Source of the DNA: RBG-13-68-16 sp050018455 | Lineage (GTDB): Bacteria > Acidobacteriota > Thermoanaerobaculia > Thermoanaerobaculales > Thermoanaerobaculaceae | DNA length: 64,000 nt | Reading direction: 5' to 3' | Assembly: GCA_050018455.1 (NCBI GenBank) | Contig: JBEKAA010000025.1 | Span: 12,907 to 76,906 of the forward strand | In this document: one piece after another, positions 1-8,670 of the stretch | Numbering within the stretch: the stretch's first letter is position 1 | Layout of the letters: every line of letters starts with the position of its first letter | Program-made: the position numbers and the translations under genes | The notes under the pieces: generated by a model | The model's database searches: none | Seen by the model: the letters and a program-made list of their open reading frames with translations, nothing else | Told to the model about the DNA's origin: nothing

Positions 1-953
1 CACCGAGGGAAACGGATGCGATGTCGCGCTTGATGGACTGCGTGCTGCCCTTGACCCAGGCGTCGCGCTGCTCCTGCACCGTGACGCTCCCTGCCAGGAG
101 GTTTGACCCGGAGCGTGTAATCACGTTGATCACGCCGCCAGAACCTCCGCTCCCGAACTCGGCCGCCATCAGCGAGGTTGAGACCTGAACCTCCTGGACG
201 GCGTCGAGGTTGTAGGTCTGCAGCGCGGTCCCCACCTGGAAGGTCTGCCCTGCTAATCCGGCGCCCGTTGAGCTCGTCGGGCCACCGAGTATATCTACCG
301 AGGCAATGTCTTCGTAGTTGAGATCGCTCTTGTCGTTGTTTTCGGCGCCATCGAGCAAGAAGTCATTTGTCGTTGCTGCGACCGCCATGGATGCTGAAGC
401 TGTTACGAGGCCCGCGGTCCGCGTAGGTGCCGGTCGGCACGCCGCTGGTCACGCCGGGGACGGTCAGGAGGACGTCGAGGAACTGCCGGTTCTGCAGCGG
501 TAGGTTTTGGACCTCCTCAAAGCTGACGTACTTGTTGATTTGAGACTTGACGGATTCGATCTGGGGAGCGGCGGCCGTAACCGAGGCCTGCTCCCTGACG
601 CCCTTCGCCTGGGCCAACTGGATGTCGAGCCGGAGGGTACTGCCCACCCGCACCGTAACCTCCTCCATCTCGGTCGTCACGAACCCCGTAAGGTCCGCTG
701 ACAGCACGTAAAGACCCGGCACGACGTCTCCGAACCGGTACGCCCCGTTGGCGTCAGAGGTCCTGGTGAGCGGGCTCGCAAGTTGCGGGGACTTGAGCGT
801 CACCGTCACCCCGGGAAGCGGCTTCCCGTCGGACCCGGTCACCTTGCCGAACAGTGCGCCGCTCGTCGTGAACTGTGCGAACGACGGCGTGGCGATCGCA
901 AGTGCTGCGAGGCAGAGCGATACGCCGGCCCACAACCTGCTTCGACTAGCCAT
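1..953 (-). pseudogene. TonB-dependent receptor, N-terminal part, one frameshift, runs off the window
   Basis: Outer-membrane receptor for TonB-driven uptake. A signal peptide (about residues 1-26, ending SFAQ) is followed by a carboxypeptidase-regulatory-like beta-sandwich (about 30-115) and the start of the plug domain. The start ATG has a strong AAGGAGG-type ribosome binding site. The first frame reads to a TGA at 363-365. The plug continues in the next frame as NDFLLDGAENNDKSDLNYED and then runs through EVQVSTSLMAAEFGSGGSGG to base 1. Removing one A from the AAA run (TTT on the plus strand, 366-368) restores a continuous frame, so the break is one base in a homopolymer. It is either an assembly error or recent decay. 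The start overlaps the 3' end of the upstream regulator by 8 nt, so the two are probably cotranscribed. Substrate unknown; only about 310 residues are in the window. Confidence 0.85.
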
Positions 954-1827
954 TGTGCCTCCCCTCCTTTTGATTGGAGGCCGGGGCTGAGGCCCCGGCC
1001 AGATGCTGGGCTGGCTCTCCGTTATCCGGCCGCGCTGTGCGGTCGTCTCCCGAGCCGTTGGAAACGCTCTTGTTGGTACTTCTGGCCGCGGCTGGCGCTC
1101 CCGTCATCGCCACGCCGTTCGCCAGCTGTGCAAGCCATCTGTCAACATCGCGGATAAGCTCATCCAAGTGCATCTCCATCGCATGCTCAGCGGCCCGTGG
1201 GTCCCGCGCTGCAATCGCGCTGACGAGCTCGAGGTGCTCGTGGTGCGACCCGCCGACAGTCGCCCCTAGGTGGTACATCAGCTTTTCCAGCGCCTCGGAG
1301 CTGGTACGGACAAGGTCGGCGGCCGCAGCCAGGAAGCGATTCCCGCAGGCCCCCGCCAGCGCGACGTGAAAGGCGACTGCCTGCTGCGCACCGCGTCCGC
1401 CACCTGCCAGATCGTCCCTCTGCCATTCGACGATCCGACCCAACTCTGCGATCTCGGCCGGTGAGGCATTTTCCGCCGCCAGCCGAGCGATTGCGGGCTC
1501 AAGCGCCCGACGCGCGACCATCGCCCGCTGGAGTTCGGTCAGCGTGGACTGCCCGACCGCCATGAGCGTCTCGTGCGTCCATCGTCGCGTTTCTTGCCGG
1601 TACCGCGTATCGGCAAGCCAGTGCCGACCTTCCACCGTCGGGATGCGACCCTTGTTCGTCAATCTGATGGTGTAGCCCTTACCGTCCAAGACCCGGAGCG
1701 CTCGTCCCAAAGTGGCCTGGCTAGCCTGCAGGCCACGACCCGCGAGACGACCAAGAAGCGACCCTGCACCCTCGGGGCTGCCAGATTCCGCCAGCAGATC
1801 GAGGAGGTGAAACTGCAACTGCTCCAT
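946..1827 (-). CDS. FCD-domain (GntR/FadR-like) transcriptional regulator with an NrpR-like winged helix
   Basis: Ligand-responsive repressor or activator of about 293 residues. The N-terminal 70 residues (EQLQFHLLDLLAESG through LDGKGY to the GRIPTVEGRHWL wing) look like the winged helix of NrpR/DUF128 regulators more than a classical GntR domain. The rest (VARRALEPAIARLAAENA onward, with HVALAGACGN and SHHEHLELVSAIAARD) is a typical all-helical FCD effector domain with its metal/ligand histidines. The open frame extends upstream to 2001. I chose ATG 1827 because a sigma70-like promoter at 1850-1877 would start transcription just upstream of it. The last 40 residues look low-complexity. It overlaps the TonB receptor gene by 8 nt and probably controls it. 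Confidence 0.78.
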   Translation of the reverse strand: MEQLQFHLLDLLAESGSPEGAGSLLGRLAGRGLQASQATLGRALRVLDGKGYTIRLTNKGRIPTVEGRHWLADTRYRQETRRWTHETLMAVGQSTLTELQRAMVARRALEPAIARLAAENASPAEIAELGRIVEWQRDDLAGGGRGAQQAVAFHVALAGACGNRFLAAAADLVRTSSEALEKLMYHLGATVGGSHHEHLELVSAIAARDPRAAEHAMEMHLDELIRDVDRWLAQLANGVAMTGAPAAARSTNKSVSNGSGDDRTARPDNGEPAQHLAGASAPASNQKEGRHNG

Positions 1828-1842
1828 GTGGCGCGGCATTCC

Positions 1843-1877
1843 AATGATCATTGTAGACCCGAAATGATCAACGTCAA
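1843..1877 (-). promoter_or_regulatory. Promoter and likely autoregulatory operator of the FCD regulator
   Basis: On the minus strand a TTGACG -35 (1877-1872), a 16-nt spacer and a TACAAT -10 (1855-1850) form a good sigma70-type promoter. The palindrome AATGATCATT (1843-1852) overlaps the -10. A second AATGATCA (1863-1870), 20 bp away, lies in the spacer. Two identical half-sites on one face of the helix inside the core promoter suggest an operator bound by the regulator itself. This is inferred from sequence only. Confidence 0.5.
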
Positions 1878-2500
1878 GACCGTAGGCCAAACCAGCGCAG
1901 CCTTGGGCCTGGCTAGTGGAATCAGTTCTTGGAGACTGAGTTTCGCTCGGTTGGGGCATCCCCTTGCGATTTCCAGAGATACCTGGTTGATTGTACCGCA
2001 TTGATCAGCACTGCTCAGTTTGATCGATGTGCAGGGCGGTGGCCTCAGCTCACCGTTCCCAGCTCGACAGCGCGCGCTGTCACACTCTCGCATTTGCGGG
2101 CTCGAAGCCTACCCCAGCCCGAAGGAATGCTGCCCAAGAGGGGAAGAGTCACTTGAAGAGAGCACGAAATCGACCCTCGGTGTTACCAGGTTGTTACCAA
2201 GATCAGAATCACCGGGCATACGCCTGGTTCTCATGTGGGCGAAGTAATTACTCCTCTTGTTCTTAGAGGAGTGAGCCTGGCGCAATTCGAGCCGGTGACC
2301 GTCAGATTCGACCTCTGACGGTCAACTGCCCGCGTGCGATCCGGCGGGTGCACGACCACCAGGCTCGGATCTGGGGGCAGGTCAGAAACACAAATGCCGT
2401 TTGAGGTTCGGGGGTGCTATACACAGTCTATCTGGCGAACTCTGGGATACGCCGCCCAGGCGAGAGGTTGACCTACTTATGCGAGCACGTGCCGGTGAGT
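1878..2500. other. Long intergenic region at the left edge of the defence island
   Basis: I see no convincing gene in this 0.6 kb. It holds the left copy of the island-flanking repeat (2178-2198). It also holds two perfect inverted repeats: ACTCCTC at 2250-2256 with GAGGAGT at 2266-2272, and TGACCGTCAG at 2296-2305 with CTGACGGTCA at 2315-2324. Neither hairpin is followed by a T-run, so they are not obvious intrinsic terminators. They could be protein-binding sites or processed 3' ends of the upstream minus-strand gene. Confidence 0.5.
2178..2198. repeat. Left imperfect direct repeat flanking the island (candidate att site)
   Basis: The 21-bp sequence CGGTGTTACC-AGGT-TGTTACC matches 16317-16337 (CGGTGTTACC-GGGG-TGTTACC) at 19 of 21 positions. 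Within each copy GTTACC is repeated at 11-bp spacing, about one helical turn, as in recombinase core or arm sites. The two copies bracket the block of minus-strand defence genes about 14.1 kb apart. Confidence 0.5.
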
Positions 2501-3655
2501 TCATTCGAAGTCGTATCGGTAGCGGCCTTCGGCCCTCAAGGGCCGAAACGGATAGCAGTCTCGGAGCACGGCCTCGACTCGCTCGTCGAATGTCCACGGG
2601 CCCTCGGCGTAGACCCACTCAACAAGGTGGCCCCCGCCTTGGCGCGATACTGCGACGCCAACGTGTCTGGTGACACGGCACTCATACTTCGAGGCCAGGG
2701 TGAGTTTCTTGAGCAAAGAGAGACGGTGCTGAAAAGTCCTCGATGTGATCGGTACGATGATGAAGCCGCAGCTTGAGTTAGACGAGACGATTCTGTACGG
2801 CAGCGTGCAGTGGTCGGCGTCTGCCGCCCGCCCAACCTTGAGAAAGCGCTCCTTCAAGGCGGCGAGATCAAGTCGCGTCAGTTTCGCGAACTCAGCGAGG
2901 ATAGGATAGTACGATGCTGTCCCGCCCGTGTACCCCTCGCCATCAATGAGATGGTCGCCAAGAGCACCCAGGAACCCTGAGAGGTCGAATGCCGTGGGTT
3001 CCTGTCTGAGCTTCACGAGGTACTGGGAGAATTGCTCAGACGGCTGAGCACCGAGGTCTCCGCATAAGTACTGGCCGAGAAGCGCGTCCTCTGAGGGGAG
3101 TAGGCCTGACCCTACGTGTCGGTTGATGACCCGTTCCCTGAATTCGAGGTACTCCACGATCTCGACTGGCGTGAGCAGAGTACGGGAGACCTGGAAGTAG
3201 TCCGGCGAGCCCATCACGTGGATAAAGCCGGCCGTTTGGCTTTGATGATGGCGGACTGAACGGCACATCTCGGGAAGGTCGGCCCCACCGAAGTAGAGGA
3301 CGATCTTGACGCAGCGCTTCACGCTCGCCTGGGCAACATCGAATCGATGGCCCCGCTGGTTCTCAATTGTGATCGAGGGATACTCTTGGAGAAACCTCAG
3401 AGTGTCCCGAACTTGCCGCGTGCCGGTCCTAATCACCTCCGACCGGAACCACTTGGCGGCGGCAGCGTCGTCGGCGTGAGGCAGGGTCCGTTCCTTGATC
3501 TGGAAGAGCATCAGTAGCTCGTCAATCCAGATGACATGGTCTGCGAACTCCTTGGTCTGGCCCGGAAGCGGGGAGAAGTTGTTCTTTGTGAATGAAAACT
3601 CGGCGTAGTAGACGCTGCGGTTGATTTCGGCGACGAAGTCCTCCAAGAGGCTCAC
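2501..3655 (-). CDS. Uncharacterised island protein with a PD-(D/E)xK-like nuclease motif near the N-terminus
   Basis: A 384-residue protein that I cannot place in a named family. Residues 41-56 (VIWIDELLMLFQIKER) match the hydrophobic-strand D...QxK pattern of PD-(D/E)xK nucleases, with D45, Q52 and K54; the QxK variant is known from Mrr-type enzymes. The rest looks globular, with no membrane segment or signal peptide. It starts at GTG with an excellent AAAGGAGGGG ribosome binding site. It lies 101 nt downstream of the HEPN-like gene on the same strand and is the last gene of the island. Base composition is visibly less GC-rich than in the housekeeping genes, fitting recent acquisition. A role as the second component of an anti-phage pair is inference. 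Confidence 0.6.
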   Translation of the reverse strand: MSLLEDFVAEINRSVYYAEFSFTKNNFSPLPGQTKEFADHVIWIDELLMLFQIKERTLPHADDAAAAKWFRSEVIRTGTRQVRDTLRFLQEYPSITIENQRGHRFDVAQASVKRCVKIVLYFGGADLPEMCRSVRHHQSQTAGFIHVMGSPDYFQVSRTLLTPVEIVEYLEFRERVINRHVGSGLLPSEDALLGQYLCGDLGAQPSEQFSQYLVKLRQEPTAFDLSGFLGALGDHLIDGEGYTGGTASYYPILAEFAKLTRLDLAALKERFLKVGRAADADHCTLPYRIVSSNSSCGFIIVPITSRTFQHRLSLLKKLTLASKYECRVTRHVGVAVSRQGGGHLVEWVYAEGPWTFDERVEAVLRDCYPFRPLRAEGRYRYDFE

Positions 3656-3756
3656 CTGTCCCCTCCTTTCCCGGAACCCAGCAAGGCCTTTGTCCTAGCG
3701 GGCTGAAGGCACCAATGTCAAGATAGGCCAGCGGCCGCGTTGGACAAGCTCGCCGA

Positions 3757-5418
3757 CTACCGAAAGCCCAGCTCTGAAGCGGCGCGTGAGACCGTCACCC
3801 AGTCGAGTGGGAAGTGCGCCTTCATCGAATGTAGCGCCGGCTGGTACTCGCCGTCGTAACCGAGCTTCTTCAGGACGATCCTCAGTAGTATGTCCTGTAG
3901 ATGTCGTGAGACAACCACCGCTCGTCGGGCGTCGAACCCTTCGTCGCCGATCCCAAGGTACCCCCGGTGCATGACCCTGCCTCTGTATGCCGCCAGAACC
4001 TTGCTCCATTTCCTCTCCCCCAATTCGGGGTGTGCCCCAAAGTACGAGTCCAGAATCCCTGCATCTGGCAGCTCCGACTCATCGAGGAGCATCTCAAGCT
4101 GCCTGGCGAAGCCGGGGCTCTGCTGACCGTACTCCAGCTTTGTGAGCTGCTTGATAAGGCCCTGCAGGAATCCCGCGCTCTTCGACTTCGCTTCCCCGGA
4201 GGACACCTTTCTCGTGAGATCGTGCAACCTATCAGTAGCGTCGGCGAAAACGGAATGAAAGGCGTCGAGGTCGGCACCCTGCAACACCCCACCAGCGTGG
4301 AGGCTCGAGTCTCTGGGAAGAAGGAAGATGCAGAGCGCCTCAAGGGCAATCAAGAGGGACCTGATTTCGTCATCGATGGAGGAGACGTTGAGCCGGCCGC
4401 GAAGAAGGAGGCGTATGACAACGCGCAGCTCAGGGGCCCCAAAGTGCTGGGATCGACGAGCTCGGGTTAGCAGGCGACCGATCCAATGATCGGGAATAGC
4501 GGGTTGCGCCTTGGTGAAGGGCTTTGGCTCCGAGTGGATGTGCAAGCGCCGCAGCAAACGCCCATCGGTTGCACGAAACTCCCACCAGGGTATGCTCACC
4601 GGTGCTCCTGTTGCGAGTCCCAGTAGATCAGCGAAATCGAGCGGGAGCCACTCCGGCAAGACCTCAAACCCGTCAACAACGTTGGTGCCTACCGGACCGG
4701 CCATGATGGCCGTAATGCGGCTCGAGCCTGGCACGGAGGCCAGCATCTTCTCAGGCTCCTCGGGATCGGGAAGCCAGTCGATGAAGCCCAGGCCCTGATC
4801 AAATTCGAAGGCGATCACCCCATCTCCACTTGGGCCAAGAAACAAGCGGGCGATCTGCTCTGACCTACCCGCAGGCGCGGGGCACCTGGGCGGCCGGAGC
4901 CGAAGTGGGTGATCACCTAGGCAAGCACGGTCCTTGAAGTAGTCGCATGCGAGATTGACAATCGGAGCCACCCAGAACCGAGCGGGGTTCGTGCCCACCG
5001 CCCGAAATTCCGACACCAGCAACATGACCTCGTATTTGTCACCGGGTCTTGGGCTCGATGGGAGTGCTCCCGAGCAGCTGCACTTGAGCTTCGTGGAAAA
5101 GGAACCTCTCTCCGTCCGGATTGTGAAGCTGCCAGACCACTCGTCAAAGTCGTCGTTGGGATCGAGTGGGGTTGTTGTTACACCGCGGGGCACAGCGTCT
5201 GCGGCTTGGTTCTTGGCTCTGTCAGTGCCCAGGGAAGAAATCTCCGACACCGTGATAGAAGCTGACGTCGTGCCATTGTCTCCAACCAACACGCGTGCCG
5301 GGCCGCGAATCACAACCCCGCGGCAGGGAAGCGTCAGTTCGCCATCCCCCTTATACAGGACGACTGGCGAAAACCACCCGCCAACTAGGTCGCCGCCAGT
5401 TGTCGGCTCATCGGACAT
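3757..5418 (-). CDS. HEPN-like (ApeA-like) protein of the defence island
   Basis: A 553-residue cytoplasmic protein. The first 300 residues are a beta-rich region without a family I recognise. It contains a short Cys-rich stretch, KLKCSCSG. The C-terminal 200 residues are helical and end in KVLAAYRGRVMHRGYLGI, which carries the R-x4-H signature (R479, H484) of HEPN ribonucleases. This is followed by RHLQDILLRIVLKKLG, the layout seen in ApeA-like HEPN proteins. Such proteins are RNA-cleaving effectors in several anti-phage systems. Start ATG 5418 has an AGGAGGG ribosome binding site. It lies between hsdR (129 nt upstream) and the PD-(D/Q)xK-like gene. The N-terminal part may be the phage-sensing module. 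The family call is moderate; activity is inferred. Confidence 0.6.
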   Translation of the reverse strand: MSDEPTTGGDLVGGWFSPVVLYKGDGELTLPCRGVVIRGPARVLVGDNGTTSASITVSEISSLGTDRAKNQAADAVPRGVTTTPLDPNDDFDEWSGSFTIRTERGSFSTKLKCSCSGALPSSPRPGDKYEVMLLVSEFRAVGTNPARFWVAPIVNLACDYFKDRACLGDHPLRLRPPRCPAPAGRSEQIARLFLGPSGDGVIAFEFDQGLGFIDWLPDPEEPEKMLASVPGSSRITAIMAGPVGTNVVDGFEVLPEWLPLDFADLLGLATGAPVSIPWWEFRATDGRLLRRLHIHSEPKPFTKAQPAIPDHWIGRLLTRARRSQHFGAPELRVVIRLLLRGRLNVSSIDDEIRSLLIALEALCIFLLPRDSSLHAGGVLQGADLDAFHSVFADATDRLHDLTRKVSSGEAKSKSAGFLQGLIKQLTKLEYGQQSPGFARQLEMLLDESELPDAGILDSYFGAHPELGERKWSKVLAAYRGRVMHRGYLGIGDEGFDARRAVVVSRHLQDILLRIVLKKLGYDGEYQPALHSMKAHFPLDWVTVSRAASELGFR

Positions 5419-5547
5419 AGATCCCTCCTGCCAACCAGGGCAAAGGCCCGCACGATCTGCATACTGAGGATAGCCCCCAGACCGACATGGGGTTTCGGCC
5501 TTCGGTGCGTAGGGGGAACAACGCCCCGGTGCAGGCTTGGCCGGAGC

Positions 5548-8500
5548 TCAGACCCGTCCTGGGCCTTGCGTAGCCGACATGCCACCGGGCGCCCCCGCCC
5601 GAATTGTCTCGAAGATCTGCCGGGCAAGGATGGGGAAGGCGGACCCCTGGAAGTCGCTGTCGGCCATGTAGCGGGTCACGATCGTGTCGTTTTCGGCCAT
5701 CCGTTCGATCATCAGGTCCTCAATGCGCTTGCGGATGCCAAGCTCGAATCTGTCGAGAGGGTTTGCCAGGGCGGTCTGGATCACCTGTTCGTCCCGGCAC
5801 GCCTTCTCCATGATCTGGTGGAAGAAGAGTCGATCTTCCTCGGTGAACGAGGTGCCGAACCGCTCGTTCAGAATCTCGATGATCTCGGAGAGGGGCGCCT
5901 TCTCGTCCTGCGCCTTACCGCTTCCCACCTCGGTCGGACTCTTGACTCGCTGCGCCTCCCCCTCGCTCACCCTGATGGCGCCCGAGAAGACACGCTCCAG
6001 GCGGTAGTACTGCAGCTCGACCTCGTCTCCCACGTGGACCGGCGTCGTGTCGCGGCCGGTCGGCAGGTGCGGCAGCAGAAACCGACCGAAGCTGTAGAGC
6101 ATCTCGAGCTCCGGGTCGGCGTAGGGGATGATCTGGCTGAGGAAAGCGTACAGCTTCACGTAGCCCGAGAGCTTGTCGCGGAACACCTGTCGGGTCTCGT
6201 CGTCGGCCAAGCCTACGAACCGGTCCACGGCGGGCTGAAGGTACCGCTGCATGTGGCCGTGGTCGGCTGGGGCCTGCTGGTCGGCGGGCTTGTAGAAGAT
6301 CTGCGCGAAGGCTTCGACCTCGCTCCAGTAGTAAACCTGCACCTGATTCAACTCGTGTTTGAGCGCCTCGAGCCTCGCCGGGTCGGAGGATTCGAGCAGC
6401 TCGGTGCGGTCGTAGTATGGTTTGAACGCGCGGTAGATGTTCTCGGCGTCGTTCACAAAGTCGAGCACGAACGGGGCATCCTTGCCGGGGATTTTCCGGT
6501 TCAGGCGGGAGAGGGTCTGGACTGCTTGCACACCGTCGAGCCGCTTGTCCACATACATTGTGTGCAGCAGGGGTTGATCGAACCCCGTCTGGTACTTGTT
6601 GGCGACGAGCAGGACGTTGTAGTCGGACGAGTCGAAGCGCTCAGGGAGTTGGCTCTCGCTGATCGGTCTTCCGCTGACCACGTCGGTGTTCATCCCCGGC
6701 TCGGTGTACTCGGACCCGGTGTCGGGGTCGCGTACGGTCCCGCTGAAGGCTACGAGGGGTCGCACGTCCGTGTAGCCGTGGTCGGCGATGTACCGCTCGA
6801 ACGCCAGCATGTAGCGGACGGCGTGCAGCCGCGAGGAGGTCACCACCATCGCCTTCGCCCGTCCGCCGAGGCGATGCCTCACGCTGTGCCGGAAGTGCTC
6901 GACCATCACCTCGATCTTCTGGTCGATGTTGTATGGGTGAATGCTCATGAACTTCGCCAGGGCCCGCGCTGCCCTGCGCTTGGGCAGCTCCGGGTCGTCC
7001 TCGGCGGCCTTCAGCAGGCGGTAGTAGGTCGCGTAGGTCGTGTAGTTGGTCAGGACGTCGAGGACGAACCCCTCCTCGATCGCCTGCCTCATCGAGTAGA
7101 TGTGGAACGATTCCGGAACGCCGCTGGGGCCTGGCCGGCCGAACAGCTCGATCGTCTTCCCCTTCGGTGTCGCTGTGAAGGCGAAGAAGCTGAGGTTGGG
7201 CTGTCGGCCCCGCGACTGCATGACCTGGTTGAGTCGGTCTTCCCAGTCGGGCTCGCTCTCCTCGGGCTCGGCCTCACCCGCGCCCAGGATCGCTTTGAGC
7301 TCGCGCGCTGTCTCGCCGGTCTGGCTCGAGTGCGCCTCGTCCACGATGACGGCGTAGCGCCTGGCCGCGATCGCATCCTCCCAGTCCTTTGCCTGCCGGC
7401 GTTCCTCCTGGCTTGCTCTCTCCTGGCTCTCGGCTCCAGCCGCGTGCAGAAGGCCTCGCAGCACGAAGGGGAACTTCTGCAGCGTTGTGATGACAATCTG
7501 TGTGCCGTCGATGAGGGCGGCCGCGAGCTGCCTGGAGTCCTCGTCGATCGCCTTCACCACACCCTGGGCGTGCTCGATCTGGTAGATCGCGTCTTGGAGC
7601 TGGCGGTCGAGCACCCGGCGGTCGGTGATCACGATGACGCAGTCGAAAATCTTCGTGTCGCTGGCGTCGTGCAGACTCGCAAGCCGGTGCGAGAGCCAGG
7701 AGATGCTGTTGGTCTTGCCGCTCCCTGCCGAGTGCTGGATCAGGTAGTTACGGCCCGGACCCTCATCTCGCGCAGCAGCGACGACCTTGCGCACCGCGTC
7801 GAGCTGGTGGTACCGCGGGAAGATGAGCGTCTTCTTGACGACGCGCCTCGACCCGCCTTCATCGCCATCGACCTTCTCCTCGCGGTGTTCGAGGAACATG
7901 AAGTGGCCGAGGATGTCGAGGAAGCTCTCGCGCCCGAGCACGTCGAGCCAGAAGTAGCCGGTACGGTGGCCGGAAGCGTGCTGAGGGTTGCCGGCGCCGC
8001 ACTGGACCTCGCCGGGGTGACTCCCGCGATTGAACGGCAGGAAGTGCGTCGCCCCCCGCTGCAGACGGGTCGTCATGTGCACCTCGTCCGGATCGGCGGC
8101 GAAGTGCACAAGCGCGCGCTTGCCGAACGCAAACAGCGGCGCGCGTGGATCGCGGTCCTCCATGTACTGCTTGACCGCGTGGCGCCAGCTCTGGCCGGTG
8201 CCGGGGTTCTTGAGCTCGCAGGTGGCGACCGGCAGACCGTTGACTGCGAACACGAGGTCCACCGTGTCGAGGGTTCCTGGGTGGCAGGGCAACTGCCGGG
8301 TCACAGTCAGGCGGTTCTTCGCGTAGAGGCGGAGAATTTCCTCGTTGAGCCCGTGAGCCGGCTTGAAGTACGCCAGTCGGAAGGTTTTGCCGTAGAACTT
8401 GAAGCCGTGCCGGAGGACGTGCAGGGCGCCTTTGACGTCGAGTTCCTTGGCCAGAGTCGTGACCAACAGCGGCCCGAGGCCGGCGCCGTGCAACGCCCGC

Positions 8501-8670
8501 ATCTCCTCCCACAGCTTCTTCTGCGTGTCCTCGATGAACGCGAGGGCGTGAGCGGGGAAGAGGGCCCGTTCGGGGTCCCACTCGGCGAGGTCGCCCGGTT
8601 CCCAGCCTCCTTGCGCCAGCATCCCGGCCTCTACCGCGCCCTCGAAGGCCTTCTCGGTGGTCTGGGTCAT
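5548..8670 (-). CDS. hsdR: Type I restriction enzyme, R (motor/nuclease) subunit
   Basis: Translocase and endonuclease subunit (1,040 residues) of the type I restriction-modification complex. The N-terminal PD-(D/E)xK nuclease is seen as DLVFAVNGLPVATCELK (D138, E152, K154). The SF2 helicase follows: Walker A HSAGSGKT (313-320), DEAH box VIVDEAHS (444-447), motif III FAFTATP, the TGFDQPLLHTMYVDK block and QTLSRLNR (motif VI). A C-terminal helical region would contact the HsdM/HsdS core. The frame is open to 8754, but ATG 8670 overlaps the upstream DUF4411 stop as ATGA and fits the family start. All catalytic motifs are intact. It is the last member of the overlapping hsdM-to-hsdR gene string. 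Confidence 0.95.
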   Translation of the reverse strand: MTQTTEKAFEGAVEAGMLAQGGWEPGDLAEWDPERALFPAHALAFIEDTQKKLWEEMRALHGAGLGPLLVTTLAKELDVKGALHVLRHGFKFYGKTFRLAYFKPAHGLNEEILRLYAKNRLTVTRQLPCHPGTLDTVDLVFAVNGLPVATCELKNPGTGQSWRHAVKQYMEDRDPRAPLFAFGKRALVHFAADPDEVHMTTRLQRGATHFLPFNRGSHPGEVQCGAGNPQHASGHRTGYFWLDVLGRESFLDILGHFMFLEHREEKVDGDEGGSRRVVKKTLIFPRYHQLDAVRKVVAAARDEGPGRNYLIQHSAGSGKTNSISWLSHRLASLHDASDTKIFDCVIVITDRRVLDRQLQDAIYQIEHAQGVVKAIDEDSRQLAAALIDGTQIVITTLQKFPFVLRGLLHAAGAESQERASQEERRQAKDWEDAIAARRYAVIVDEAHSSQTGETARELKAILGAGEAEPEESEPDWEDRLNQVMQSRGRQPNLSFFAFTATPKGKTIELFGRPGPSGVPESFHIYSMRQAIEEGFVLDVLTNYTTYATYYRLLKAAEDDPELPKRRAARALAKFMSIHPYNIDQKIEVMVEHFRHSVRHRLGGRAKAMVVTSSRLHAVRYMLAFERYIADHGYTDVRPLVAFSGTVRDPDTGSEYTEPGMNTDVVSGRPISESQLPERFDSSDYNVLLVANKYQTGFDQPLLHTMYVDKRLDGVQAVQTLSRLNRKIPGKDAPFVLDFVNDAENIYRAFKPYYDRTELLESSDPARLEALKHELNQVQVYYWSEVEAFAQIFYKPADQQAPADHGHMQRYLQPAVDRFVGLADDETRQVFRDKLSGYVKLYAFLSQIIPYADPELEMLYSFGRFLLPHLPTGRDTTPVHVGDEVELQYYRLERVFSGAIRVSEGEAQRVKSPTEVGSGKAQDEKAPLSEIIEILNERFGTSFTEEDRLFFHQIMEKACRDEQVIQTALANPLDRFELGIRKRIEDLMIERMAENDTIVTRYMADSDFQGSAFPILARQIFETIRAGAPGGMSATQGPGRV

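Noticed and set aside
2277..2330. A duplicated 3' end of tRNA-Arg as the left attachment site
   Set aside because: TGGCGC and ATTCGA(G/C)C fragments resemble the tRNA end, but there is no contiguous match. The 21-bp repeat is a better candidate boundary.
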